From contig CAJHZI010000462.1 in the NCBI GenBank assembly GCA_905160935.1, positions 16,001-80,000 on the forward strand: DNA of 64,000 nt. Reading direction: 5' to 3'. The position numbers and the translations under genes were made by a program. The notes beneath the pieces are model-generated. The model had not been told where the DNA came from, ran no database searches, and saw only the letters and a list, made by a program, of their open reading frames with translations. How positions within the stretch are numbered: position 1 is the stretch's first letter; each line of letters opens with the position of its first letter. This stretch comes from Enchytraeus crypticus. Its lineage: Eukaryota; Annelida; Clitellata; Enchytraeida; Enchytraeidae. Shown here one piece after another: positions 30,620 through 43,809 of this stretch.

Positions 30620-32175
30620 TGAGATTTTGCATTCTGTCGTTTCTCCCTCTCTCTTAGTGCACCGTCTACTGGCAGGTCTATGATATATAACTCCGCTCTT
30701 CTCTGTCTTCCGCCTTCCTCTTCAATTCCACATATGAGTGGGTCTTTAAATCATCTAACATACCTAATCTCGGCCTGCCCCTGCCTCTTTTTCCTTCCAT
30801 TCCACCTTCTATGACCTCCTTTAATAGATCTTCTCCCCTTAGAATGTGTCCTATCCAACTCTTCTTCCTATGTCTTAATACATAAAGGTTTTACGCCCGT
30901 TTCCTCATCCAGGTATGATGTCAGGGACGACATCGGTTCTATAACCGAAAGACGAAGGCTATAGTATGACCCAGATATTTGAAACTCCTTACCTGTTCCA
31001 ATTTCGTACCATTTATTGTGATATAACTTCACCTTTATTATTGGACACTCTTGTTGCCTTCGTCTTTTTTATATTAATCCTCATGCCATATCTCAATGCT
31101 GTATCATTCAACTTATCCATTATCTTCTGCAGTCAAATCTCGCTGCCCGCTACTATTCCTTGGTCATCTGCAGATCGTACATCTTGTAATAAATTCCCTC
31201 CTACTTTTATTCCCTCTTCCATGTCTTCCATGGCTTCCTCTATCATTGCTTCAGCGTAAATGTTAAACAATAGCGGCGAAATGCTACAACCTTGTCTTAC
31301 TCCACGTCCTATTTCACTTTCTTCTGAGTATTCTTGTGGATTTTGATTACTGCTCTTTTATTCATGTACAAGTTCAAAATTAGTCTTCTATCTCTCCAGT
31401 CAATTCGTATTCTTTTTACGATATTCAACATCGTTATCCAATCAATCCTGTCAAAATCCTTCTCGAAATCTACAAAGCATACAAAAGCGTCATTTCCATT
31501 TTCTAAGCTTCTTTCGCAAAGAACCCGCATTACCCCTATTGCTTCTCTTGTGCCACATCCTTTCCTAAAACCAAATTGTGTCTTGCTCAATATCATCTCT
31601 GCTTTAGACTGAATGCGATTATTTACTATCTTTAATATGAACTTCGATGCATGAGGTATTAAACCGATTGTTCTGTAATCCGAACACTCCACAGCTTTGG
31701 CTTTTTTGGGAATTGGGATCATCACTGACTTGGTAAAGTCGTCTGGCCAAATACCTGTATTGTACAGTTTCATACTTTACTCCACTAACTGACTGAGTGT
31801 TTCTCCTTCCAACATTTTCAAGAATTCTGCTGGGATTTCATCTATTTCGACTGCTTTCCCCTTCTTCATACTGTTATTTGCAGAATAAATTTCCTCCTTC
31901 ATGATATCGGTTCCTCTCTTATCGTTTTCTATGATATTTTCTTCTTCTATTTTAAAATCCTCTTGAACTGATTTCCCAGCCTTATCATACAATTCCTCTA
32001 CAAATTCTCTCCATCTTTCTTTTATTTCTTCCAGCTCTGCCTTCAATTCCCCGTCGTTACCCATTCTGTCGTTATCGTCTTTTAAATTCAACGAAGGGCT
32101 TGATCTACGAGGTCTGTAGCACCTTGTTTCTATAGCACCTTTTTCAGTCACTCTGCGTTGAAGCGCGAGTGCCAA
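30620..32175 (-). mobile_element. RTE-like LINE, transcriptase to 3' end (degenerate)
   Basis: On the minus strand: 32175-31777 holds a linker with ELEEIKERWREFVEELYDK and EIPAEFLKML; 31773-31309 the transcriptase start: SVMIPIPKKAKAVECSDYRT, QFGFRKGCGTREAIGVMRVL, FVCFVDFEKDFDRIDW (catalytic Asp). Then GVRQG-type motif B, AEAMIEEAMEDM and SADDQGIVA where YADD is expected. The end (30960-30630) has GRGRPR-like and a terminal YHRPASRRCT segment. Three shorter scraps of the same tail lie at 14853, 28846 and 29160. The fragment at 51290 is a close relative. Confidence 0.75.
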
Positions 32176-32560
32176 AGTGACTAAATACGTTTTACGTTAT
32201 GAATAATTTCTTCTACCATCAAACGATATGTGAAACTATTTTTGAATGAAATCCTATGTTGATCTGTTTTGTAACAATATACAATTTAGAGAAACAGCAT
32301 AGGGAGTGTGAACACTTTAATTAATTTTAATTAACTTGAATTAAATCAAACATTTGAAAACGCAGGTAAAGCAAATACAAAAGCGAAATGTAGAAAAGAT
32401 TGTGTGAACGGAAGATACAGGCCATAGAAGCGCTTACATATTCCGGATTTAGTTCATTAAAAGTAGAAAATTAATATAAAAAGATTAATTATCCTAATAG
32501 AATTATAGTACGCCTATCCTACGTAAAAGAGTGAAGGTACTCACAGACATACAGCTAAAA

Positions 32561-35500
32561 TTAATTCACTATGCAAAAAAATTGACATAGGCCCTTTTTA
32601 AAGGACGGAAGAGAGCTAGCATTAATGATACTATGAGGTAGGTTATTCCATTTATTTATGCATCTGTTTTTGAAATGATAACGTTCTGCGTTATATCTAA
32701 AGGTTTTTATATATATTGCAGCACTATTGTTTTTGATTTTACAAGATTTAAAAGTAAAAAATTCACTGTACGGCAACTCAACGAAATTATTAATTGTCAA
32801 ATATTAATAGGTCAAATTTTTGTCATCGTAATTCGAGTGACTCAGCGTTAAGTATCTCAAGTCTATCAGAATAGCAGAGATCAATCAATCCAAAAAGATG
32901 TTTAGTGAATTTCTTCTGAATTGATTCAATAAGATCAATACCGATTTACGTTACGTAGACCACACGTTTGAACAGTTTTAGATTATAGGACTTACAAAAA
33001 CAGTAAATGCTTTAAAGAGTAACGTTTTGCCTTTTGACTTGAAGTAATTCAAAATAATAGAAGATTTACTCCTGGCTTTATTACACATTTGTGAGTTTAG
33101 AAGGAAAGGTCATGCGTAATAGTCACCCCGAAATCAGTGATTTCATAGACTCTGGTCATGTTGATAAAATCGAGCTTGTAATTAAATTTAATACACGTAT
33201 CCTTAGGCCTACTAAGGCAAAATGACAATACTTGGCACTTATTAACTGCTAGGTTCAACTGCCATGTCAATGACCATGCATGGGTTAAGTTATTTTTGGA
33301 GAGCAACACAATCAGAATGCGACTTATAGTATCGACAGGGAATTTAGCATCATCTGCAAGAAGGAACAAGGTATCGCGTTCAGGATAGCAGAGGTGCATA
33401 TCATTGATGTACACTAAGAAAAGTATTTGACCGAAAACACTACCTTGGAGCACACCTCTGAGCACAGGAGACCAGTTGGAGTAGAAATTGATTATTCTGA
33501 CCACTTGGAATCTGTCATTTAAAAAAGGAGGAAAACCAAGATAGAAGCCGTGTTGCTTCGAGTAAAATAACTTATTTGTAGATAAGCAAGAAATTGACCT
33601 TAATGAACCTTTCCAAAAGCTTACAGATGATAGAGGTAAGTGATGTAGGCCGGTAATTGTTAGGGTCCTTTTTATTTCCTTTTTTAAAAATAGGTATAAC
33701 AATGGAGCGTTTCCAAGACAAAGAAATTTTGCCATAATTTAAGGATAAACTGAATAACATGAAGAGAGGTTCAGAAATGATGTGCCCAAGATTCTTTTTG
33801 GAGAAGTATGTAGACCGTCAGCACCAGGTAAGCCATTATTATTTAATTTACTAATGCTAGTAAGATTCACAGAGAATTCAGAAATAATTATATGATCAAG
33901 GGATAAATCTTCTTTTGGGTACTCGGAAATTGTGAGCATGGCGTCATTGTCTTTAGTAAAAACCGAGCAAAAGTAATTAGTAAATATACGAGATTTATCG
34001 CTATCACTAAGCGCAGTAGTATAATTACAGTTAGGTATAGATAACGGAGAAATAGCTAGAATTAGATGTCTTAAATTAGACATAAATGTAAAATGTCTTA
34101 AGAGCTTTACTTGCAATTGCTTTATTCTTATAGAGAATAAACTTCTTATCCCGTTTATTGATTGCCTTTTTTAAATCATGTGAAGATGTACGGAAAAGAT
34201 TCATCTTTTTGATATAGGAGCGTGACGCCACGATTTATATAAACGCCAAGCTCTTAACTTCTTGCACATCATTCTCTTAATTGGGTTTGAAATTTTTCAA
34301 GGACGAGTTCGTTTAAAACGGGTGGTGCTGCTGCGTAAAGGACCTGAAGTTTTTTGTTTTCAAAGGTATACACATCCTAAATAAATTGTCCATAATGGAG
34401 CAGAAATTGTACCAAAATTCGTCAATGGAGCAACATTCGTCAATAGAAATTCATTCAAGTTGGTATACCAATCCATACTAGAGATTAAACTTTTAAAACT
34501 ACACCAGTAAGCTTTGTCATAGTCATAAATTGAAGAAGTTATGAATTGAAATAGGGGTCGACTTTAATCAAAGGAGGAGATAAAGGAAAAAGGTGAAAAT
34601 ATGCAATAAAATTCGTTTGTATATTAAAGAGTTCAGTTAGATGATCACTTGAGCAAATTGGAGTAGTGTAAGTGTCACTAGAAGCTAGGGAGGGATAAAT
34701 TAGATCAAGGATATTATTTTCACGAGTAGGAAAAGAAGCCAGTTGTTTAAAAGAATTGGAAATAAAAACGCTTAGCATATCGACATGAGTTAGCTGATTT
34801 GGGGAAGTTAGTTTACTCCAATCGATAAGTGATAAATTCGCCAGAAATGAATATAGGCAAACGAGAATGAATATAGGCAAACTAGTAGAAGTAATAAACA
34901 TTAATGCAGATACTAACAATTGAACATTAATACATCATGAACCCGGTCAGGAGGATTATAGACCACTATCAGTCTAACACCATCATAGGGGCCAACAAGA
35001 ATATCCAAAACTAGTAGTTCAAGTGTACAGAATCGGACAGGTAAATAACCTGTTTATATAAAATATTAGGTAAGGACCAGCAAATAATTGCCACTCCCCC
35101 AGCTTTTCTATCTAATCTATCCTTCCTAAAAACATTATAATCACCGCTGACTATCATACTCTCAAGGATAGAATCGTTCAGCCACGTCTCACAATGACAG
35201 ACGATATCAATATTGAAAGATGACATCGCTAGGTTAAATTCAGATAACTTGTATTTTTAAGACCATGCAGATTAGTTAGTAAACACTTAAAGTTAGACGA
35301 AAATTAAGAATCACATATTTTATCGACTTTGTAACGATGATTCAGATGGAGAGGATGACTGGATAGCGCTGAACTGGTCTGCAAAAAGCGGGAGTCCACA
35401 CGAGAGGGATGAGTGTCGAGTCAGTTTGTAGAGCAGTACACCGGTACTGGGCCTTACTTTCCACTTGAGAAAGAGGAGGGTTAATGCAAACTGAGGAGGC

Positions 35501-36075
35501 AATGGTGAGGTCGGAGGATTGACAGAGTTTACGAGCCAATTTGCCTAGCTGTAGCGCCTCAGCTTCTGTTGACAATCCAACCAATAGCAGTCGAGGAGAC
35601 CCCGTGGAATGGGGTTTACCCAGCCTACTCCAGTCGTGAAAGTAATATGGGGATTGAGGTGGAATTCAGTATTGAGAATATTGGAGACTGTGAATTTATC
35701 GAGCTAGGGATTCATCGAAGCGGATTCGCCAATGCCGCTAACCACAATATTCCTTTTTCTACAGATAGTTGTTTTAATTTCGTTTGCGATAGTTTTCTTG
35801 AGCACTGTCCTGTTTTCACTGGACTTCGTGAACGGTCTAACATTCATATTTATCCCATCACCGTGGTCACCATCAGCAGCTGGATCATTAGCTGTACTAC
35901 TGTGGGTTAATCCTTTCAGCTCCTCGATGGACGGTTTCAATTCACCAACTTCCTGATTAAGATATTTAATTTGGCTCTTAAATACCGAACCCTGCTTAAA
36001 GGTAGATTTGAGTAGTGATTTGCATGCTACGCAATTCAGTAATTCAGGTGAGCTGATTTGGAGCGCATGAATCAT
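32561..36075 (-). mobile_element. CR1/L2-like LINE, nearly full length, heavily broken
   Basis: On the minus strand: ORF1 (36075-35342) with CVACKSLLKSTF, a coiled coil KYLNQEVGELKPSIEELKGL and ICRKRNIVVSGIGES (start of an RRM-like domain); endonuclease remnant 35226-35011 (IDIVCHCETWLNDSILESM, ETW metal motif; DRKAGGVAI) and 34919-34539; transcriptase 34116-33097 with GADGLHTS, SIVIPIFKKGNKKDPNNYRP, GVLQGSVFGQILFLVYINDM and LLADDAKF; C-terminal tail 32800-32561 with CINKWNNLPHSIINASSLPS. Many frameshifts and a gap at the motif A region. Different subfamily from the copy at 3850. Confidence 0.8.
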
Positions 36076-37311
36076 TGCAACTCATAGAAGAATTTGGACT
36101 TACAGATCAGGCAGTCAGTATATTGAGAGCTAGACAGCTTTTGTTTGCCCTCTTTTGGCAAGTTTATTAGGTAACTGTTCAGGTCCATCATTATTAGGGC
36201 ATAAATTGTCCAAGGATCGGACCCACTTCATTGTGGAATATCTTCAATTAATTTGTAGATCTTAATGGTAGCCTAGATATATTAATGGAGAAAATCTTAG
36301 CACACGCCGAAGTCGAGATCAGTGTAGACGGTTACTCAAGCGTGACGGCAATACAACGCTTGTCGTGAATAGGATTATTCGGAGAGAGGCGAACTTAGCC
36401 GATTGCAACCGATCTAGGTATATCCAAATACAGGTGACTATAGAGATCAAAGGTCAGATATGAAAATTAAATATATTTATAGGCCCATATAATATCCACA
36501 TATTATAATAATAATCAACTTATAATGAATGGACGTTAGAGTGGAAGAAAAGAGCCGAAACTGTAAGCAATGTGAGGCTTCAATGATTGAAACTAAGCTT
36601 GAAAATAAATACAAACTAGTCCAAAGCTCTAGGAGATACAAGCGTAAACATCCATAGATACGCAAATCCTATTATCCTATCTAATTACGTTGTAAGTTTT
36701 CTGAAAATATATAATCTATCATCTATTATCATAATTTAATATTGTACATTTTAATTAATTTCTCTCTCACATAGAATTCAATCAGTAAGAGTAATTCGTA
36801 CGCATCCCCCACCCCGGATTTGAAGATCTACTTGGTTATGGGTCGGGTTCATTCTGATGTCGGGTGTCTGGTGTTAGTTATCTTTCAGGGATCTAGATAG
36901 TTTTGCTATTCCTTCTGTTTTGATTTGCTTAAATATTTCATATAGTTTTATACTATTAAGCTTCATAATGTTCTGTACCGAAAACAACATTTTACTCACT
37001 GAGCTTAAATTCGGTGAGAGAATTGTTTGAGAAAATCTAACTGAAACTTATGTGACACATTAAAGTGCCTTTTGATGAAGGATATTATTTCACTCCACTG
37101 TCACCGATCTTCGGTACGACCTTTGTTTGGAACCAGATGCATCGTTTTTGTACTGCTTCAGAATTGCATTTATAAATTAATATTTTTGTCATTTTTCGAA
37201 AGATTAATAAATGATAGGATATAGGATTTGTTAATCTAGAATGTGGCTTTAAATTTCAAATTTAAAAAGCAGCCTACGAAATCTTAGTTATAAAATAAAA
37301 TTTAACCCCGT
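36076..37311. other. LINE 5' region and non-coding DNA
   Basis: 36076-36470 is moderately GC-rich and probably the LINE 5' UTR. The rest is AT-rich; 36810-36900 has a GC-richer patch without coding sense. No gene seen. Confidence 0.45.
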
Positions 37312-39170
37312 AAATGCCCAACTTTTATTTTCTTCATAATTTTTGTTGGTGACATGTCTTTAGGGTCACAATAATGGTGGTATTTTTAGATTTTTTTCAC
37401 TTTTGTGAAAAATATCTTTAAAAATATATGCGTCCCATATATGGGATCGTAGGCACGAATGCACGCGTATTTTCAAGCATCGCTTGTTATGAGTTAATTG
37501 TTCATTAGACACCATTTCATTATATTTGAGACATCAAATCAATATAGGCAGTCAAGAATTAAGAGTCTGGCACATATTTAAAAAAATTTTATGGGTAGTA
37601 TGTGCTCTAACAATCCGATAAGGTGCCTAGCTCTGCTCAATACGACAATAATCACATGCACTATTTTTGGCACTTACTCTAGCAAGTCCTATCAGTCCAA
37701 AGTATCTCAAACTTGTTGTAACCTGTTATTAATATCAAATTTAATACTGTATTAGTTTGAGATACACCTACTGTGCAGGCCTACATTGCACTTCAAGCAT
37801 TTGTATTTAGACCTTCCTCTACAGCTCTCACTACTATGATTTGCTGTGGTCTGTGTAATGATCTTGATGATCAAGATGTACATCAGCAAGAATACGGCGA
37901 TCCAGAAAGGCTTAATACACAGTGGTCTGCCCAAGCTTCGACAAAATGTGTATCGTTTCAAATACACATAGTATACATTTCACCAAAATTGCAGAAAATC
38001 CAATTGTTTAACTAATTTTTTCCGGTGACTTTCTATGGAGAGTCGTTCATTCTGCATGGCGACATCCGACCGACATTTATGCGAAAAGTGACCATCATCA
38101 TTTATTACATGGTTATGCTGATGCATATAGGCTGCTACATTTTGATCAATTGGATCCTTACCTCTCATTCCGCGCCTATACGCCAAGCACAAGTATGTTT
38201 CAAACACACGCCCTTTCACTCTAGATCAACGCTTACTATGTCCAAGTCGAGTAGCAAATAGGCCAACACCATTGTAATTCGAGGTGAAAATTTGTGAAAG
38301 CAGAACTATCAGTCCAACGAATAATAAAATGTTTGACTTCTTATCCTAAAGACTTTTAAAACTCCCGCGCTCAGTTCTTTCATATTCTTGAGGTTGGCAA
38401 GGGGAAATTTGTATTCGTTGTTTACGCGGATGGTTCCTGTTGCACCAATCCCGCTACAATATCACTACCTATTGTAGAGAATTCAACTATAAGCTTTAGA
38501 GGGGTTAGCAGGTTGTCATAGTAGAGTTGATATACCATCAGTGGTAGAAGTTCTGCTATCACATTTATACTGCATTTATTCTGTAATACACTAATACACG
38601 GCAGATAGGCCTAACTTATTGAACAGACAAATTATCGCTTGAAAATAATTCATAAAAAAGTAAAAAAAATACTATTTCTGAATGATATAGTAGCATATAG
38701 TGAAAATTTTTTGCAATCTATATGATATCAACAGAATTATATCATATTACAATGGTATGTCAAACCGTATGTATTCGTGCCTACAATCCCATATATGGGA
38801 CGCACAAAGTGTAACAAATTTTTATGGAAAATTTAAGCCAACAATATTTTGATAATTCACACATTTCTAAGGGCATCTAGGAGTATAACTATCAGCAAAA
38901 AATATTTTAGGATTTGGTTTCCAAATAATGAATCTTAGCATTTTTACTGTGCGAATGTCACTGTTTGCAAAATGAGAAAAAGATGGAGAATTTATGCCTG
39001 AGAACTGGAGCCAGGAGACGTATTATTTCGTCGTTTATTGATTAAGTATCTTTAACAATATCCTACAACGTTTCTGTATAATCGTTTTGACAAAAGCATT
39101 TGAATTGGTTATTTTTCGCATAGGTCTTGCAAGCGTCCCTTCAGTGGGATCGTAGGCATTAATGGGTTAA
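37312..39170 (-). mobile_element. piggyBac-like element with TTAA target duplication
   Basis: TTAA at 37312-37315 and 39167-39170 bounds an 1851-bp element. Left end CCCCGTAAATGCC; right end on the minus strand CCCATTAATGCCTACG. Inside, a 32-bp inverted repeat with one mismatch (37429-37460 and 38773-38804) contains the palindrome CCCATATATGGG; its GGGATCGTAGGCA core recurs at 39146 next to the right end. This end and subterminal layout, with TTAA, identifies piggyBac. The coding remnant lies between the inner repeats. Confidence 0.75.
37752..38261 (-). pseudogene. piggyBac transposase C-terminal remnant
   Basis: Minus-strand frames 38219-37980 and 37967-37752. The second ends ESCRGRSKYKCLKCNVGLHS RC, matching the C-terminal cysteine-rich (RING/PHD-like) domain of piggyBac transposases. 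The DDD catalytic domain is not recognisable. A frame change near 37975 separates the pieces. Confidence 0.55.
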
Positions 39171-39791
39171 TATTGACCTCAAATCTTCAACTGCTTCAAC
39201 GAGTTCAAATTTCAACAAGATCTGATGCGGCATCTATTAGCTATTGATCGTTGTCGCTAAATTCGGTTCTTATTATTTGCAACAAATGACTTCTGAAATT
39301 CAAGTGATTTCTGAACTACAAGTGAAAAGTTTATATTCAATATTTATTTCTGATGATTCCGTAAAATCATCTAATGAATCTCGTTCTTTGTTGGCTCCCA
39401 CGTATTTCTCATAGCAATTTAGTATCTATACTAATACAGCAAAAGCTAAATAATAGCCTGGGAAAATGAATGCATACCTCATTTCTTGCTTAGACCTCTG
39501 TTATGACATGAGCAATTAATGCCTGAAGAATTAACGCTTTAAGGAAGACAACATGTTAAACACACGTGAATTTATTAAACTATCGAAATCTCATGGCTTG
39601 AGAGCAATATAAATTATTCTGGATCTGGCAGTATTAAACAAGATGGATTCAAAGAATCATGAAATGTTATTCGGGAGGTGACGAGTATTGAAATGGAATG
39701 GCTTTAATAAGAGACATGCAGGAGCATGGAAGGTTTAAAGTGCCCAATATGGCTATTTCAGACAGACTGATGCTGTGAGAAGATAATATGT
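39171..39791. other. Non-coding DNA
   Basis: AT-rich; a moderately open plus-strand stretch at 39630-39780 gives no recognisable protein. Confidence 0.5.
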
Positions 39792-39813
39792 GTTTGGAAA
39801 TATTTTAGGAAAG

Positions 39814-39848
<35 letters not shown>

Positions 39849-40326
39849 TTGTATATCTTTTACGTCTAAACAATATAGACGAGAGAGGCTAATCTGCGAG
39901 CAGGTGAGCCCTTTGAGTAGACAATAATTGTGGTCAAAGCGATAAACCTACTAACGCAGATGCTAAGTTTCATAAAATACCAATGTAGAATTTCCAGAGA
40001 AGTTCTGTAGTCATTATTCTCATTTTAAACGTCGTATTTGTAATATTTGAATTTGTGCGAATAAGGAAAAAAGTTAAGTTAGCGATCGGAATATTTAATT
40101 TTGGAATATATCACGAGTTATTGCATTTTGCGCGTTATAAATATTTTCGTTTCATTGTATATTGTAAGTATTATACAATTCGTGTTTTATTCTATAAATT
40201 TAATTTAATTTTTTAACACGTTTTCGTGACAGAAAAACCTTTAGGATAAATTCAGAGAGCTATGCGAGGCCGGAGTTGAATGTTTTTAAGATTATAGTAC
40301 TTCAATGAACATAAGAGACATTAACA
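39792..40326 (+). mobile_element. Gypsy-type LTR, 5'-truncated copy
   Basis: Aligns with the LTRs at 57079 and 48880 through GTTTGGAAA-ATTTTAGGAAAG, TTTAAACGTCGTATTTG, GCGATCGGAATATTTAATTT, TTTTGCGCGTTA and CACGTTTTCGTGA, and to the copy at 57079 also through GGATAAATTCAGAGAGCTA. Contains an internal (AAT)n expansion at 39822-39845. Its end ATTAACA (40326) is followed by TGGCGCACGGATCATTGG, a plausible primer-binding site, so an internal region probably once followed. Confidence 0.65.
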
Positions 40327-41939
40327 TGGCGCACGGATCATTGGTTTCACCAGACATTGCTTAACTATCCAGTTTATTAAATTAAATATTCAGTAAATTA
40401 TTTTGGTGCCCCAAAAATTGAACTGTAGCTATTAGTTACATGTAGAACGAATAATTTAGTTATTCTATAAGCTAAAGTGATAAAAAAATAGTACGATATT
40501 TAATCATAATTAGAAGTTTTGTAAATTAGTCCAAAACTTATACTATTTTTTTATTGTCTGTTGACTATAACTTGGGAAAAGTATGGCTTCTGATGCGGTT
40601 TCCCGTTGCCTTCCTTCATATTAGAAGTCTATAAATAATTAATATTCATATAGATTACTATATAATTATCTTGACCAATTTCCAATCAATAAAAGTAATT
40701 TCAGTAATTTAAAGTAATTTATTTGTTAAGAAAATTGATTTATCTATAAGTGTAATATCTTGGTTAAATTTTAATTATGCCTCTTACCTGGGCCTACCCA
40801 GGGGACGCCAACACCATAATACATCAAATCGATACAACAACAAGACAAATATCGGAGCTACGAGCCTAGGCTAACAAGCAAGCTTGAAAGCTTTCGGCTA
40901 AACGAAGACCTGATTCTGTATATTAATCGTAGGCCTACTTTTGCCTCGGGATTAGGATATTACGTACTATCCTCCCTCGGTTCTCAGTACTTTCTCGTAG
41001 AAGGTTCTGGCCTCCCTGAGTTACTGCACAGACGAACAACGCAGAACCCAATCTGATTTTGAAAGTATCGACGGCTGCATTATATACTATTCGAGCGATC
41101 GGCTTCGGCCAATCACAGCACTACTTGCTTAGTTGACTTATGCGCCAGCGACGTCACTTTGGAAATACCCTTCGTAATAATCTAGCTATACACACCTATG
41201 ACCTCGGCTTATATCATCTATTATAAATCTTTATGGAAAAACCCTGCGTCACCTATTGTTTATAAATAAATGCTCTATAATATCTGCTTTCTATCTACAT
41301 GTATAGTATAGATTTCTTAACTTGATATATATTAAATTGTGAACACGGCATGTTCACTACATAAAGACTTTCCTTTGATATTTTGATTACATTGTACATT
41401 GTCTATAAATTACATTGAACTGTATAATGAAGTTATAAAAGTGATTCAATTGCTATAAAATTAAATTGCAAATCTGTAAAGAGAGTATACCGTAGACTGT
41501 AGACTACAATTATTGATTATTAGAAAGAACCAGATAGTGAGTGCTGTCAAATAAAAAAATGGTGTTTTATTGACTTTGGAGTTATATAGTGGCATATCAT
41601 TGCATTTCACAATACTGAATTGCTCTATACGTCGATTGTTTGGTAAAGTATTGAATTTGTGGGCACTGTAGTAGTGAATCATAAAACATGGAACGGTAAT
41701 CTAGAAGCAAAGTCCACTACATGGGGTTGATTTCAGCTGAGACTTATAGACAGCTTCCTGTTGAGCAGACAAGTGTGTTCATTAGACAAATCTGTTCAGC
41801 ATACAAATCAATTCATCAGACTAGAATAATTATAATAATAAATTAGACCACAATAATATATATTAGGACTAATACTGACTGAGAATCAGTGTATATCAGT
41901 GAACCAATCACTAAGAAAATATTGTAATATATTTTCAAA
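40327..41939. other. Mostly non-coding; GC-richer promoter-like block
   Basis: 40960-41170 is clearly less AT-rich. On the minus strand it shows TGACGTC (CRE-like), GATTGGCC (CCAAT-like) and TATATAA about 30-50 bp apart in promoter order; it may be the U3 part of another LTR or a lost promoter. A GTGAACA-CGGCA-TGTTCAC palindrome is at 41339-41357. Remainder: no gene seen. Confidence 0.35.
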
Positions 41940-42445
41940 ATGGCTGATAAATCAAGATTGGCCGTGCCAAAGACACCAGCCGGAGTATGAGGAATCTTAA
42001 CAGCAACAGTTGCTATTACAACGCAGTCAACAGCAGCATCATATGATTCCCCAGGAATAACTGCAATGTCTGATGACAGTGGAGTGTCTCTAGAAGCTGC
42101 AAATGATTTTGTAGACGCAGACAAAGAACTAGAAGCAGAACACATTAAGTATTGGTAAAGTCGGGGACTAAGAGATTAATAAGAGAATTATCTGCGTAAC
42201 AAACAAAGTTCCACGAGAATGAAATAAAGCGAATGACTAGACCAGCTGAAGTGTAATACGTTATTCACTGACGTAAACAAGCTGGAGTCATTAAACCACT
42301 TAGAACACTTATGGATTTTGAACCTTCCACATTTGAAGCATATAGATATGTACTATTACAGGAATTATCATCTGGAATGAAATCAGGAGATGAGTCACCA
42401 AATCCAGAAAGTCTACCTGAGCAAAACTCTCAACCTAGTCAATAA
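41940..42445 (+). pseudogene. Gypsy gag N-terminal fragment (broken)
   Basis: ATG at 41940 opens MADKSRLAVPKTPAGV, then a stop; continues with SLEAANDFVDADKELEAEHI and, in another frame, FEPSTFEAYRYVLLQELSSG then ESLPEQNSQPSQ before TAA. Acidic, low-complexity and matched by position to the gag pieces at 43810. Several stops. Assignment rests on context. Confidence 0.4.
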
Positions 42446-43809
42446 GCTATGTCGTTTGATATTTGTCTGGGAAAGGTTCTAAAGGCGAACCCTAACCTAG
42501 ACCAGGTTCATTAGTTCTAAAACGCTAAATTTAAAAATATTGATCTATAATAATAGATGCCTACTCCTCATTTACAATTTCTAACTACAGTTTTATTTAT
42601 AACTGACACATTGGTAAAGTATTATAAATGAAGTGTACTAAGAATAATAAAGTAATGAAGTAATGAAGTGTTCACTTCAATTATATTTTATTTAACTCAA
42701 ACACAATACAAGAAAACAATATATTACTAGAAACTAAGAATGTCCTCATGTGACAAATAACTGAAATAAAATAAAGAAGAATAAAATTAAATATAAATAA
42801 TAGAAGTTGAAAATAAATTAATAATATACAAAATAAAATGAAAGAACCGAAACTACTACTAATTAAATACCAGACTACAAAAAGGTTGATAAGTACTTAG
42901 TTATGGAGAAGTCGCAACACTCGTCACCAAATACTATCTCACAAGAACATAAAGGCAAACTAGTTCCTATTCAACGTCCTCATTTCTTCCATCACAAATA
43001 CATAAATTAGAGTATATTAATTTGTTCAACTCAAACATCAAAATGAATTAAGTATACATATATATAACTATGTCACACGGCAACTCGTCTTATCCAGGAC
43101 AATATCTATTATGATACAATATACCTAATGACTACGACATCAAACCTTAGAATCCTCTCTTAACGAAATGGCACAAGTCTATCACAACTTCCTTGAGTTT
43201 AGAATACCCAACCAAAATTCTAATACCCAACTCAACTTCCGGCCTTCTCGAAGTAACTATCAGCAACGTACGACCATAGAACCCACAGTTCCCTATGACC
43301 GTCTGACGTCCTGTTTTTCCACTGGCAGTTTCTAATAAACCACAATAAACACCACTCAGGGGTTACCTATCCATAGGACTTTCCCCTCTAAATGAGTCTA
43401 ACACTTGCTAGGCCTTAACATACAACTTTAATCCATACAATCGGATATAATCTTACTATCTCATGTGGATCGATACCGAGTCAAAACAAATGTACACTGT
43501 AACAAAATAATAAATTGGAATAGGTGGTGATAAATATAAAGTCTAATCAGATATATCTTAAATCTTAAGCTAAAGTTGATCAACAATATAAATGGAAGCT
43601 TCTTGCTTGCTGACAACTGTCCAAGTCTAATCACTTGTGTTCACTCCAGCCACAGACCAGGCACGGAACAATGGACGTACAGGGTAAGAAACTTGCCCTG
43701 TGCTAGTAGAAGTACAAAGGTCATTGGTGGAGTAAATTGGAATAATTAATATTATCTCTACTCCTACCCTGACAATATCAATGCGTTAATTGCACATAAA
43801 GTAGCATCA
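42446..43809. other. Non-coding DNA inside the Gypsy region
   Basis: AT-rich with scattered TACC/GGTA-containing stretches; no coding sense on either strand. May include LTR or insertion remnants. Confidence 0.4.

Noticed and set aside
35569-35910. 113-residue plus-strand frame
   Set aside because: Antisense of the LINE ORF1 on the minus strand, which has the recognisable motifs.
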